64,000 bases of DNA from Maylandia zebra. Lineage: Eukaryota > Chordata > Actinopteri > Cichliformes > Cichlidae. How positions within the stretch are numbered: the stretch's first letter is position 1; each line of letters begins with the position of its first letter. Position numbers and translations under genes: made by a program. The stretch lies in NCBI RefSeq assembly GCF_041146795.1, contig NC_135182.1, positions 4,448,509 through 4,512,508 of the forward strand. Direction: 5' to 3'. The notes beneath the pieces were generated by a model. That model did no database searches. It saw only the letters and a program-made list of their open reading frames with translations, and had not been told where the DNA came from. Positions 47,101-60,000 of this stretch are shown here, piece after piece.

Positions 47101-50100
47101 TCACCAGTTTCAGAGGTTTTCATCTCCCATGTTCTTTTCTCGTCTCATCGTCAGCATTACAATTAAAATGAAATAAACAATTGTATTCTCATTTATATGG
47201 CTTTCAAAAACAGCAATTTTTACATTTAAATATGTCAGAGCAGAATAAAATGCAAGATGCCAGCTGCATCAGATTAAAAAGAAAAACTGAATCTTTGTAT
47301 TGTCAAGAACGACAATACTACTGTCAAGACATCAAGCCACAGTTTATTATAAAAAGCAGAACATTGCGAGTTTGAGTCTTGCACAAGTGAAACAATGTTT
47401 ATTTTATGTTCTGTCTATCCACCCATCCATATTCTTAACTGCTTGTCTAACCCAGGGTTTGGAAAGGGCTGGAGCCTTTCCTGCAGGAGGGTACACTCTG
47501 AACAAGTTAGCAGTTTTATTTGCTTAATTTCTGAGAAATTACAATTTTAAATCTAAATATTCAAAAACCCCAGTGTGTTATTTAACCCAGGGGAAATGAA
47601 TCCAGAATTTATGTATTGTAGATACTTTATAATGACTGTCTAACTACTTTGGAAAACTGTTTGTTGCAATTTCCTGGAAGAGCTGGCTGAAAGTTTTAAA
47701 AGCCAAAAAAAGAAGAAAGAAAGAAAGAAAGAAAGTGCAACCAAAGTCCCTGCAAAACTACCCAATTTAGGTTTCCAGAAAGCACTGGAAATATCAAAAT
47801 GTTGGAAAGCAACATAGGGATGCATAGATGCAATCAGTTTATTCTACCTTTCTGCACTTTAGCCAATAGTCGCTTTCCTTTGCAGTGATTACTGAGCAGT
47901 TTGAAAAAACTCATGTCAGGGTTGGTAACCACAAATATTTAACTAGTGCAGCCTCTGGCACTGCTATTGTTAGTGACACATCTTGCTGATCACAGCATGA
48001 GAGTTGCTTCAGTTGCACAACTAAAGAAAAAAAAGGGACCAACCGTCACAGTCATGCACAGAACAGAAACCGAATATTGGCAATCAATAAGCAATACTGT
48101 TTGATTTTATAAAGCATACAATAACAGCATTCTTTTCATTTTTATTACAATCTATCATAAGGTAATAAGTGATTTTTGAAATTAGGCAGAAGCCACTAAC
48201 CACAGACTGTATATAAAAGATGGTCATAGCCATTGCACCATCACCCATTGATTTGTGTACCCTGAATTTTGAAGCCTAAACATTAGTGGTTTGGCTACTG
48301 CCATGTTGTATTTTGCCATAAATGATTAAGTTTGGACAGAAGGTTAAACTACTAAATTATCAGCTAAAGCTAGTATGGTGAGCGTGCTGTGTTCATAAAC
48401 CGCATTCAACAACAACAGATAGTATAAAACAAGGATGTAGCATTCGAGTCAGAAAGATTAAGCCAATAAAGAAGCACCTAAAAACCTGCATTCTGTCTGG
48501 AGGCCACCAGATGGAGATAGTTGTGGTTGCAAAAAGACTTCAGTCCTGTAGAAGTTTATGGGAAAACTGCTTTCTGACTTGATCTCTGTAAACACTTTCA
48601 TTATGAGTTTATGGGCACAGTCACTCATTTTGGGTCATACAAAATAAAAACTGTTTTGTAAAATACACCATAAGTCATATCCATGTGTTATATACAGTCT
48701 ACGGGCGCAACACATAGGAACAGAAACCCTGTTAATTCGTGCCAAGTAAGAGATGAATAAAATCACCAAAACTGGTAATAGCAAAACCTCTTGTAACATT
48801 TTTTGTCATGATGTTATTTATCAATAATTCTGCTAAAAATGCTCCAAATGCACCACAGACGTGCACTTCAGTGAGGCTGAGCTTACAGCTGGAGGCTACA
48901 GCTGCCAATGTTGGCAGACCCATTAATCAAAGCAGCCACTCACTAACTGTAAGCCACAACAAAAGGGGGGAGTTAGAAGAAGAAGAAGAAGACTCAACAC
49001 CTACACAACTACAAACCCATTTCCAATAATGCTGAGATGCTGTTTAAAGTGTAAATAAAAAATAATACAACGAGCTGCAAATCTCATAAACACATGTTTT
49101 ATTCACAATAGAACATTACTAAACATCAAATGTTTAAATCGATACATTTTTATAATTTCATGAAACGTATTAGCTCATTTTGAATTGACGGCAGCAAAAA
49201 GTCAGAACAGGGGAAACAAAAGGCCGGAAGTGTAAAAGGGAACGTTTTGGTGGAGGAATATTTTGCAACTAATTAGGTAAAGTGGCAACAGGTCACTGAG
49301 AAAAAAAAAAGAGTTTCTCTGAAGTAAAGATAAGCAGAGGTTCACCAGTCTTTAAAAAATTGCAAATTTGCACATTTTGAACCAATTTCAGAATGTTTGT
49401 CAATAGTACATAAAACCATGAAACGATTTAGTGAATGTGGAGAAATCTAGCAAGGAACATGGCCCAGAATCAATACTGGATGCCTCTGATCTTCAGGCCT
49501 CAGGCGGCACTGCATTAAATACAGACATAATTCTGTCATGGAAATCACTGCATGAGGTCAGGAACACTTCCACAAATCACTCTTGAGAACACAGCTCACC
49601 GAACCATCCACTAACACAGGTTAAAGCTCAATCATGCAAAGACGAAACACTGCAGTCTTCTCTGGGCCAAAATACATTTAAAATGGATAAAGTGAGGCAA
49701 AGTGAAAAACTGTTTTGTGATCAGATGAGTTGAAAATTTGAAATTCTTTTTGGAAAACACTGACACCATAGCCTCATAAGTATATTAGCGCCTAATATAC
49801 TGAAAACTATATACAGCAATTGAAAACTATATAAAACCTGTATATACAGGTTTTAGAGCAACATATGCTTCCATCAAGATGGCATCTTTTTCAGGGAAGG
49901 GCTTGCATATTTTAGCAAGACAATCCTACCCAGCATACTGCAACTATTACAACAGCATGGCTTCATAGTACAAGAGTGTGGGTACTGAACTGGCCAACCT
50001 GCCGTTTCACCAAATGAAAACCTTTAGGGCAGACTGGAAAAACCCAAAGACTTCTTAACAGCTAGACTCCTGTAAAAGACAAGAATTTGCCAAGATTCCT

Positions 50101-53100
50101 CTGCCCACGATCCAGCAGTTACTCTCCACGGCAGACTGTTGTTTAAAGAAGAAGGGATGCTACACAGTGGTCCTGTCTCAACTTTTCTGAGACGTGCTGC
50201 TGCCATCAAATTCAAAATAACAGAGGATTTTTCTCAGCTTAAACATTTGGTATGTTTTCCATGTTTTATTATTATATGAAATATGACATTTGAAAATCAG
50301 TGCGTTGTGTTTTTGTTAATATTTTTTACAGTGTCCCAACATTTTTGGAAAAGGACTAGTAGGGCTGGGCCATATCATACTGTTCACGGTAATACCGGTA
50401 TAATGACGGGCAACGATAAGAAAATGAAATATCACGATAGAATATGGGTAAAACACACATGCGCAGTGCCTTTGTTTACATATGCACATGGCGAAAAAAA
50501 GCGTGCCGAAGACTGAGAATAAGAAGGGCGAAAGCAGATCGTTAAATGAAACAGATGAACCAGAACTGGTTTGCAAAAATGCTGCAACTTCAGTGGTGTG
50601 GAAATGGTTTAGCTTTCGTCCCTCAGATACACAACAAAGCACATTTTTGGTAGCACATGCTAGCGGGCCGTCGTTATTACCGTGTTTTTTGGAAAACACG
50701 GCACACTTAAAATCAATCCTTTGATTTTTCTGAAAATCGACAGTGCCCCTTATAATCCCGTGTGCCTTATGTATGAATTCTGGTTGTGTTTACTGACCTC
50801 GAAACGATTTTATGTGCACGGCGCTCGAAAATCTGTCAAATGTTTCAGTACGACTTCGCTAAGCTACGAAGCCGCACCGCTTGATGGATTGACGGATAAA
50901 AAAAAACAGCTGCTTGTTTAAGTGAAAATACATTGATGTTTTTTTTGCACTAATAAAGTTGTGGAGTTGTAAAGTATTTTGTCTAGTGTCAATTATATCG
51001 TTATCGCAAATTTTCAAATGTATATCGTGATAAATATTTTTGGTCATATCGCCCTGCTCTAAGGACTAGTGTTATGAAAAGATAAGTTAGATAAAGAGAT
51101 TTTTAAAAAAAAAAAAAAAAACAACAACAACAACAATCTGTTGTACCATCCTGTCAGAATATTAATTTCACTGCTGGTATTGAACATTTTTACATGGAAG
51201 TCTAATGGGATTGATTCTGTTTTGGACAGCGCCTCAAGTGGCCACTATTGGAACTGTCTCTCTCTTCTTCTTTTTTTAGCACTTCCATGTTGGCTTCACT
51301 TTTCAGCGTCAGAGCTTGCCACTTCCTGCTGCCTTTACCTTTGAAACACAGCTCCATCCACTCATCGAGGCCGCTCCAGTCAGCACATGTGGTCATCTGT
51401 GCATTAAGTGTTGATAGGCTGTTACTCGTGAAGCATAACAAATATAATAGTGCCTGACACCTCAGGGTGACGACAGCTGCCAGAGAGAGGTAGCTTTTTA
51501 CGGTAACGCATTTTACAGCTAATCTGTTTTATCGAGACTCGGTGGAAACAAGAATGATACCGATAATCTGAAAAATGTTGAGCATCAAGTCTGGTTGATC
51601 CCAAGAGCAGAGTGACCTCCACATTTTCATTGGTCTCTGAAAGGAGGGGTGTGTGATTCATTGTGTCCATCATGTTGAGTCAGTACACTCACAGGCGAAG
51701 CATGTACAGAAACGGGAGTGAACACTGCCTTTCACAGAAGAATGTGTCAGCTGAATAACTGCTGACAAAAGTGCCATTCTTGTGCTATTTATGATTTCTT
51801 TAATTATACTAAACAAGCCAGTCAACCAGCTAATTCATAAATAAATATTGCCTTTTTTAAGCATACAGCATACTGACAATTTACTGTTAAATACTGTTAT
51901 TCAAAAAAAATGTGCCAGTAGACAAAAAAAGGAAGGAATACCTACATGGCATTGTGTGGTAGATGCTGGGCCAGTACTGACCACTGTCTCTCTTCAACCA
52001 TACCCGAATAGTCCTGTGGGATGAAACCAACAGAGATTAGTCCTCAATGCATTTGAAGTGAGTTACATTCTTGGTGTCAACTTTGTTACACTGCAGGTAA
52101 TCAACTCAATTGCCAGAATTTCTGAGAAAACAGAAATATGTGTGACGTATTCGTAGGTTTCACTACCACTGATAAGGAAATCAGCCTGTTCTCCAGCACT
52201 CCGGGGGGCCACAAGCAGATCCAACTGCCACTTCCACCAGAGGAAGTACTGACATTTCCCCCAAAAGGATACATGCATTCATTATCCCCAAAATATCACG
52301 ACCACCCATCCTTAAAATGCTGCTTAAACCTCACCAGATCCGTTAACTCCGGTAAGTTGCACCTGCTGCATATCAGACTTCATCCTGTCACTGGTTTGTG
52401 GTTTGACTCTTGTCAGCCCAGTGTTAGTAGGCCTCTCACAAGGAAGAGGTGCTAACTTAGTTATCTGACCACAAAAATCTGGATCTTATCAGACTTGCTC
52501 AGGTCTTTACACCTGACAGTCTGCACAGCCCAGATATGAGACAAACAATGATTCTAATGTTTTGTCTCTGCTGTGAATGCAGGTAAAAACTTTCCCCTGT
52601 GACACTGAACAACAGCCCGAGTTCCGAGATGACTGACAATCAACTCACTGACCTACTTTGAATTTTTACTACACCACTCAACACTTCAATTTACAGCAAT
52701 TATTCTTCACTGTTCTCTTTAGGGGTGACATATACTTCTGGGTGAAATGTAATGGGAATAAAATCATCTGTGCTTTAAACTCAATCACAGAATCCACTGA
52801 AAGGCTCATTTCCCACGCAAATCTACATGGCCACTGGCACAAAGACTTAAGACACTTCTATTTCACCACCTCCTTTTCCATTTCGGTGGGTACTTAAACG
52901 CGGTTTGTTCTAGCAAATTCCATATATCTTATTTTAAGCATTTCCCCTGCTTAAACACCCCAGTAAATAGCCATCTAGGACTACAATAGGTAAGTCGCCA
53001 TGGATCAGGGATATGCATCATATAGCTTAGGTGGCATATAGGACTAAATTTGCAATTGGTGCAATAAGTTACAAGGACATTTCAGAACATGCCGCCTCAG

Positions 53101-53757
53101 CATATACAGGCTCACCGTCACCCTCACATAGATCTAAGTGGGATAGACGCAAACTCTTGGTACCCCAAAACAGCTCCAGGCATGTGCAACAGAGAATAAG
53201 TAAGGGGACAGACTACAGCAGCTTTAATGCCTCAAAGCTGAGACATTCTGGTATATATAGCAACTCCTGGTGCCATAATATGCGAGAAACACTCTAATAA
53301 CACCAGTGTTTACGCCGAGTCTTTTTTTAGTTATGTCTAGCTAACGTTAGCACAACTAAAATACGTGTTACTGGCTTGGAGCTAACACAAAAAGAGTATA
53401 ATTTACAGCCGTTAACTAGCATGTAATGGTGTGACTGTGTCAGCTGACACTTTTGTAAAAATGTTATTGAACCCTTGGACTGTTTCAACATGTTTGGAAA
53501 CGTTACATGACACGGGGGTGGGGGTCCACTCAATAGGAGCAGATTAAGGGGCATTATTGTGTCGAATATTATTTCTGGAGGTTAATTTGTGCTTTAGCCA
53601 GCCTGCAGAGCGCAGCTTACCTGTCTTCAGACACGCTGATAACGCCGTCTTCTTTGGGAATTATCACCGCTGTGCTCACCACCTCCTGGAAAGCATCGAT
53701 TTTGCTCAGGAGGCAAGGCTTCCGAGCCTGAGGTTGAGGCTGAATTTCAGCCGCCAT
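35393..53757 (-). CDS. wdfy2: WD repeat and FYVE domain-containing protein 2
   Basis: A complete gene of eleven coding exons in transcript order: 53757-53621, 52013-51946, 46240-46167, 45017-44963, 43833-43683, 41711-41599, 40547-40421, 39914-39809, 36947-36846, 35770-35640 and 35537-35393. The phases join to 402 residues (human about 400). It begins [19 protein letters not shown]. Six WD40 repeats span roughly 25-275 (for example [28 protein letters not shown]). A FYVE zinc finger at 281-350 has the WLDSD start, the HHCRKCG core and RVCDSC, with all eight cysteines (287, 290, 314, 317, 322, 325, 344, 347). A last WD repeat follows ([19 protein letters not shown], then [14 protein letters not shown]). 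The family binds PI3P on early endosomes and acts as an adaptor there, including for AKT and PKC-zeta. The tail after the last WD repeat (STRSVCCV) differs from the human one. Intron 2 is about 5.7 kb and several introns carry transposons. Confidence 0.95.
37333..37842. mobile_element. non-autonomous DNA transposon (TIR type)
   Basis: The left end has ATCCCGGACTACAGAGCGCA; the right end has GCGGCTTATGACCCGAAAAC, an imperfect inverse. This CCGGACTATAAGCCGC-type terminus is widespread in teleosts. No coding sequence. It is in WDFY2 intron 8; superfamily not assigned. Confidence 0.5.
37855..38069 (+). mobile_element. Tc1-like transposon 3' end
   Basis: GGGGGCTGAATAATTACGCA, TTCACGTGGAATTCCAATAA and the terminus GGGGGCCGAATACTTTTGCA, then AGCCACTGT, are the 3' tail of a common fish Tc1-like family. 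The transposase and left end are missing. Confidence 0.6.
38067..38170. repeat. (TG)n and (TATC/TA)n microsatellite
   Basis: TG repeats followed by TATC/TATA units joining the Tc1-like end to the LINE fragment. An apparent open frame through here, with Tyr-Ile repeats, is an artefact of the repeat. Confidence 0.85.
38170..39138 (+). mobile_element. LINE fragment with restriction-like endonuclease domain
   Basis: An uninterrupted frame of about 320 codons, the C-terminal part of a non-LTR retrotransposon ORF. It includes [20 protein letters not shown], a CCHC-type motif ([18 protein letters not shown]), and a PD-(D/E)XK-like endonuclease core: [20 protein letters not shown]. This architecture is that of LINEs with a site-specific restriction-like nuclease (R2/R4/Dong/Rex6 group). 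The N-terminal reverse transcriptase is absent and the usual last residues after the QIPGIT block are missing, so it is truncated at both ends. It lies in WDFY2 intron 8 in antisense orientation. The intact frame suggests a recent copy. Confidence 0.8.
39139..39808. other. WDFY2 intron 8, nothing recognised
   Basis: Unique-looking intronic DNA between the LINE fragment and exon 8. Confidence 0.4.
47405..47510 (+). repeat. decayed piece of the CATCCATCCA repeat
   Basis: CACCCATCCATATTCTTAAC, GGGCTGGAGCCTTTCCTGC and a diverged GGTACACTCTGAAC correspond to the first third of the repeat at 11,218. In WDFY2 intron 2. Confidence 0.5.
48203..48701. mobile_element. teleost MITE, CAGACTGTATATA ends
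   Basis: The left end CAGACTGTATATAAAAGATG and right end TGTTATATACAGTCTA are inverted. The interior has CACCATCACCCATTGATTTG and CTGGAGGCCACCAGATGGAG, as I recall for this family. No coding capacity. In WDFY2 intron 2. Confidence 0.6.
49011..50351. mobile_element. old large non-autonomous DNA transposon
   Basis: It begins ACAAACCCATTTCC and ends CAGTGTCCCAACATTTTTGG, the inverse of the expected ACCCATTTCCAAAAA...GTTGGGACACTG start. Interior blocks (AATCTCATAAACACATGTTT, GTCAACTAATTAGG-like and AAACACTGCAGTCTTCTCTG) match a common teleost family by memory. No open transposase frame remains. Two AT-rich palindromes sit at 49,779-49,801 and 49,832-49,855. Its right end was hit by a hAT element. 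Confidence 0.5.
50360..51061 (+). mobile_element. hAT element with 8-bp target duplication
   Basis: The ends are TAGGGCTGGGCCATATC and CATATCGCCCTGCTCTA. The flanks on both sides are AGGACTAG (50,352-50,359 and 51,062-51,069), a perfect 8-bp target duplication. Inside, a frame from 50,482 reads [15 protein letters not shown], the start of a BED zinc finger as in hAT transposases; the expected zinc cysteines do not follow. The segment at about 50,680-50,900 (CGTGTTTTTTGGAAAACACG at its start) looks like a further MITE inserted inside. The element is not coding-competent. Confidence 0.8.
51190..51320. repeat. fragment related to the CAGACTGTATATA MITE
   Basis: GATTGATTCTGTTTTGGACA, GCCTCAAGTGGCCACTATTG and CACTTCCATGTTGGCTTCAC recall the middle part of the same teleost MITE family as 48,203. 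No ends are visible. Confidence 0.4.
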
Positions 53758-53960
53758 GAGCTGGTGGTGCACAAACCTCCGACTACGGTCCTGGCTCCGA
53801 GAAACATAACACACGGCGGTCCGACAGCAGAACCTCGGCTGCTAGCTAGCTGTCAGGCAGGCAGCTCTCTGTTGTGACGGCGGTCAGAGGCGGTGCCAGT
53901 CAGCTGACAACAGATACGCCACCTACACTCGCACACATACAGCACTTCCTTTGAACAAAA
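53758..53960 (-). promoter_or_regulatory. WDFY2 5'-UTR and promoter region
   Basis: GC-richer than the surrounding DNA, with several CpGs. On the plus strand it contains TGTGACGGCGG, GGTCAGAGGCGG and an ETS-like CACTTCC. The start of transcription cannot be fixed. Confidence 0.35.
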
Positions 53961-56640
53961 TAAAAGTCCTTAGTTGAGTTCCGCTTTTGGATTTTCACAA
54001 CAAAATATGATAGATATTAGATAGATATGCTTTAATTAAAATATAAAACGATACGATAACAATATCTCAAGTCTTGTAAGCAAAAATAATAAAGTAATAT
54101 CAACAAAACGTTTTCTAATGAGGCCCTCTGCAAAGTGTGGCTACACTACGTCTGCCATACAAGAAAGAATTAATCATTTTGAAGCAAAAAAAAAGCAAAG
54201 AAATCAGTTTTAATTGGCCGTAATGAAATATAGAGCAAATACTGTTATGTTAAAAAGTGCAAATTATGACATGTCAATTTCCCTTTACCAAAGGTTTATA
54301 AAATGTGACAGATGTCTTTATTAAAGGGGTGCCACAGTGAGGTCGACAAAAGACGTTATCCCGACTTTTAGACACCTCTATTGGCTCAGGGTGAGCTATA
54401 CTTTATTATTAGTTGCATTAATTTCCATAATGCGACTTTCTTCAAACTAGTTTTGTATTTTTTATACGCCATAGATATGGTACTATATGTATAATGTTAT
54501 TGATTACTATAAATAGCCAGTTTGGACATGAGTAGAGATAATCTTGATGACTGAACTGGACTTTAGAAATAAAACCAGATTAATAGTTGGGTCACTGATA
54601 ACTTCAGAGAAGAAAAACTCTACCAACATTACTTTTTTCACGAACCACTTACTTTCCAGGAAAGAGCTGCTGGACTGCCTAGATCAAAAATGCAATTATA
54701 GGTCGTTTATTAGAACCTCATTATATACTCATAACACTAAATCTACAACTTTCTATTGAGTGGAAGGCTATACCACATTTCCAGTTGCATTTAATAATAA
54801 TGTCAATGATAATAATAATAATAATCGTATATCTAACTATCTAAGGTGATGCGTTTGGATTTTAACATGCAGCACTAATACTAATAGAGCAACAACTTCC
54901 TGTATGAAGCAGCTCAGACATGGACCGGAAATTTGTGTTTGGCTTGTCCAAGTAACTTCACATATGTTCTTGACTCACCATAAATTGTGATCAAGATTCC
55001 TTCATAGTAAAAATGCAGCATTTCCGGTTCTGACTTTCGTAGTACAAACTATGGAGGGGGGGGGGGGTGAGAGACTTTCATAAGTGGAGAATTACCACTA
55101 CCCTAATAATCAATATCCATTATGTTTGGAAATGACGCTTTGTGCTAAAATCAACCAACACAAGAATGTGTTATATATAATATATAAGTCTGGGAAACTG
55201 TTTCGGAGAAGCAGTAAAACCTGTAATATAACAGTTGCACAAGAATGTGTGTTTTAAGTGTACACTTAATACATTTTTAGTTACATAATCTTTGAGCAAA
55301 TGAAAAAACACTGCAATAGTGGGATGACAAAAAGAAAGTTGAGTCAGTTAAACCTGCATCATAGTTGAGTGTTTTGATTATTACATTTTAAACTTGAAAG
55401 TTAAGAGACCCAGAATTGCGAAAGAGGAAGAATGAATGAATGAATCTGTGGAAAGTTAATTAATCCGTCAAATAACAAAGTCAGAGAGGCCCAAACAGAA
55501 CAGAAGTATCTCAGATTGGTGCTTAACCGGTTACTGTGCTGCTGTGCAAGCTACAATAAATAGCTGGTTTATAATGGCAATAAATGTTATTGCAGCTGCA
55601 ACTACAGTTTATCACACCTTCCACAGTTTCGTCGTTAAGATCGCCAAACCACATTAAAGATTTTATTGTGAAAAACGTCAGTGACACACCGGAAGATAAA
55701 TTGTGTGTGTGTGCGCGCGCGCGCGTGTTGCTTCACATCAAATAAGAAGCACACAGACGTTCCTCCGCTTTGCTATCACAAGCCACCGGATGGTTTCGTC
55801 TTGTTTTTGCGGAAGTGATGATATTTTCCAGTCAACTACATTATGTAAATTGTATTGCACAATCGTGCGCGTGTGGCTGGGTGTCATGTAGCATTAAGAG
55901 TGAACTCTAATCTGTCAAAAGGCTTATGTGTAGCACGTTTGATGATATTCTCTGTGCAGTAACAGTTGAGGCATTATCTCACATAACTACAGATCAACAA
56001 TAGCAACGCTAGAAGTGTGATTCTTATTAGCGACATCTCTCTTTGTGTTTGTTTGATTGTTTCTGTGTCTTTTTCTTTCCTTTTACCTGCAAGTATGTCG
56101 TTCTTTGGCTATGGAAAATAAAGACAAAGTACAGACATTTCAGAGCTGCAGGGTGTGTGAGTGCGTGTGCGCGCATGTCAATCCCAGCGACTATTCAGCT
56201 AAACCTGTTTTCCTTCAGAGAAAAGGGGAGTCTTTATTTGGTCATCACATGAAAACCGAGTGCCATAACACCCGCGAGTAGTTTCTGTTTGCCCTAGGTG
56301 CATTCCTTGGTTGATATTTTACAGTTGTTTTTATATGATAGTGCCTCCAGTTTATCTCTCTATAGTCTTGAAGGGTTGTCTTTCACACTAGCCCACGCCC
56401 GCGCATAGGATGAAGTAAATGTTGATTATGTAATCAGATCTAAGAGCAGACACATGCCTGTTCCTAAATAACAACACCTCAACAAACTGCGGTAAGGCTC
56501 CGATAAAAGAGCGCATCGCCACATATGCTGTATTCTTTATCACACAATGTATGTACAGAATATTTTCCTTGCATTCCTGCCTCTCGGGCAAGCAAGCATG
56601 CGCATGAGACAGTCTGCTTTGGCCTTATTTGGATATGGTA
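53961..56640. other. intergenic between WDFY2 and INTS6
   Basis: AT-rich spacer between two divergent genes. It contains a G-run (55,051-55,067) and a GT/GC alternating tract (55,703-55,726), but no recognised gene or repeat. Confidence 0.4.
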
Positions 56641-57094
56641 ATGAGGAGCCTGAGACCGCCAATAAGAAGAGAGTGTATATACACGTGACACTGCAAGACC
56701 GCTTGGGAGGCGGGGTCAGGCGCGGAGCTTAGGTTAAAACCAGTGGACAAGACACAGCGCATTCAGTGTAGGGAGAAGCAGGGACTCACTGTGAGGGGGA
56801 ACTTTGTTACTATGAAACTTAGGAATATTTACAAAATATTGTAAAAATTATCAAAATCCCTCGTGAATCCATAACCTGCCCCTAGGGTTTGAGGTTTTTA
56901 GTTTAGTTCGCCCGGAAAGGGCTTCTACACTCACTATTCTTACACTTTTTTGAAAGAATGTGTGAGACAGACAGTTAGCCAGCTAGCTAGCTAGCTGAGA
57001 GGTGATACAGGCGGCAGGAGAACAAAAGATTTTTTTCCGTTTTGGCCGGTTGTACTGACACCAAGTCCATGCAGAACGTGTCATTACCATCACA
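56641..57094 (+). promoter_or_regulatory. INTS6 promoter and 5'-UTR
   Basis: In order: an inverted-type CCAAT (CGCCAATAAG, 56,657), TATA-like GTGTATATACACGTGAC containing the E-box CACGTG (56,682-56,687), and a GC box GGGAGGCGGGG (56,705-56,715). A roughly 300-bp leader to the ATG follows. The combination near a constitutive gene suggests a core promoter around 56,650-56,780. Confidence 0.4.
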
Positions 57095-60000
57095 ATGCCC
57101 GTTTTACTTTTTCTGATAGACACGTCCGCTTCAATGAACCAGCGCACCCATCTGGGCACTACCTATCTGGACATAGCAAAAGGCGCTGTTGAGACTTTTA
57201 TGAAGGTACTGTAACCACGGGACACATTAATATTGAGAGATCCCGAGCGGGAATGCAGTTCAGTTCATCGTTTTGCTGTTGCAAGCTCGCCTGTCAAAGC
57301 TGATCTCTCGATAACCGTAAATAATTCTCTACTATTTCCACAGCTCAGAGGGAGAGATCCGGCGAGCCGAGGGGACCGGTATATGTTGGTAAATTTTGAA
57401 GATGTTCCGTTCGGGATAAAGGTAGAGTTTGTTTTCGGGTCATGTCCGGCTTTACATTGCGCAGATTGACTGTCCTTCCATCGCTGCACCACGTTGTGAT
57501 CACTACATCAACTGTGTAGAGAAAAATCTTCAGGAGGAGCTTTCATACCCCTTTTAAAACATGGCCGACATTTTGTTTCAATGTGAGCAGCAAGGAACTC
57601 TGGGTGTTATTTATACAGCGAGGTGATATCTAGGAGGGAGGGAGAGTAGAGGAGGAGGAGAAGCGGGGATGACAGACTAGCCTACTTTACTTCTTTAGAC
57701 CAAATTGCCACTTTAGTCACTGCACACATTGCGACTTTGCTACTTTGCGATTTTCTGATCTGGAGCCGAGCGCAGCAGCCTGGTAGAAACGGATCAACGT
57801 CCTGTGGCTGCAGTGCTGTCAAATTATTAGTCTGGGCAGATAGAGAGGAAGCGACCTATTTAGATATTTATTAGCTCAGACTCTCAATAAAACCAGTGAA
57901 GTTAACCACTAGTTTCCTTAGAAGTTGCCTGCTGGTCACAACAGTGGGGTAGTTATTTAGCTTTGTGCATGTTATTAACCAGCTGCTATGTTGTGTTTTG
58001 TTTGGGTTTGTTTTTTTTGTTTTTTTTAAAGGCTGGATGGAAAGAGAGCCATGCCACATTCATGACAGAGTTGAGGAACCTCCAAGCAACTGGACTCACA
58101 ACTATTGGCCAATCCTTGAGGAACGCTTTTGATTTACTCAATCTCAATAGATTAGTGACTGGGATAGACAACTATGGACAGGTATGTAGCAATGAAACAG
58201 GTGGAGAAGAAATCAGGCTCATAAAGTGCTAAATGCCCAAACAGACCCACTTCACCCACCCACCTACCCCCCCTCACCCCACCCCTTTCTGCTATCTCCC
58301 AGTCTTACAAGCATCAACCACTTTCATACTGTGGACCCACACATCCTCAGCCATACGACACAATCATGACAGCAAGTCCAAGCAGCAGGAGCAACGTAGC
58401 TTTCTTATTTTCTTTCTTCCCCCATCATTGATTAGTAACTTTAGTTTGTGTTACATATGTCACTGCTCTCATCAAGGACATGGAATTATTACACCTGTAA
58501 ATGAGCTTTTAAGCAAGAAAATGCATTATGTTTTGAAACTCTAAGGATCTATTGCAGGCTCTGTCTGCACAAATATGCTCTGAAAGCTAGATGCTTTTTA
58601 AAAATATATATATATAGTTGTATATAAACTAGTGTAGGCTTGTGTCACTTCAGCTTTATGGCCAGTTTGTTAAAATGCACTGGATTATTATAAGAGGTGG
58701 TTCTAATATTTATATCTATTATTTAGTTCATAAATGGTCTGGCCACTCTGTGGTGTGTGTGCACGTAAACACAAAGCTAAACATAATTTTAATCAAGCTG
58801 GGAGTTATTTTAGAGCTTTGGAATAAGACTTTTGCAGTTTTAACCAGGTCAGTCTAAATTATGTAGTTTCAAGCCTGTCAGAGGACTTTTGTGCTTTTAT
58901 GATGAATCACTGGGCAAGGTGGTAGAGCGGGTCATCTACCGATCGAAAGGTCGACGGATCAATCCCCGGCTCCTCCCGTCTATGTGTCAAAGTATCCTTC
59001 GGCAAGATCTTGAACCCTGTTGCCCCCGATGCATCCATCAGAGTGGGTGTGCGTGAATGTTTGGTGGAAGTGCTTAGCTGTAGATAAAAGCACTGTATGA
59101 ATGTGCGTGTGTTTCTGATTGGGTGATTGACAGATGTAGTGAAAAGTATTTTGAGTGCTCAAAAGTGAGGCGACAGGCGCTATATAGCAGTACCAGTACC
59201 ACGGATCTGTACCATGATGAACATACTCTTGTGTTTTTATCTTTTGGTTAATGTGAATGCTCACTGATGCTGAGGTTGAAGACTGTCGCCCTTTTCTTTG
59301 TTTCGCTCAAGTCTGCTTCAAAAATGGGGATCCATCTAACAAGACCACAAATGTGAGGATATTGAAAAAAGCTCCTGGATACACGCTGACGGAAAAATGT
59401 GGTTTACTTTAAAATTATCGATGTTATTCCAGTTGTATTGTGCAGCTTAGAAAGATTTCCATACTGCAGCTTTACGACACAGTGGGCCTGATTTACAGCT
59501 GTAAGCTATTCACATAAAACTCATTCAGACTCAGTATTGCTAAGAAATATTCTCCAAGCCCACAAAGTCTGGAGCTAGTACAGCGTGATGCTGGCCAAGT
59601 TCCCTCTTCAATTTAAATCCAGTATTAGTAGCTAAACGTAGATTTGCATGATAAAGTTTCAGACCACCACTCTTATGCCAGCTCACTGACTCATGTGTAA
59701 CAGATGTTCAGATCTGCCTTTAGCTGTGCAGGGTTGGACAAAGTGACCAGAGAAACTTGACTTTGGTTTAGTCTCATTAGAAAAAGAAAAGCTGAAGCCA
59801 ACAGAAAGCATATTGCTTGCTATTCAGCATCTCACCTTCTTGAGATTTTCTCATCTCCTGGCCAGCGTTGAAACTGAAATGCAATTTTTTTTTTTGCATA
59901 TGAAACAAAGTGGTCATTATTAATGTAAGCTGTGAAGTCTAGCCCATACCCAGTTAGAGTGGTAGGTGAATCTGCACACTTGTGGTTGATACAGAATCTG

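Noticed and set aside
55040-55070. G-run as a G-quadruplex
   Set aside because: A single uninterrupted G-tract of about 12, common in assemblies and length-unstable; no positional link to a promoter.
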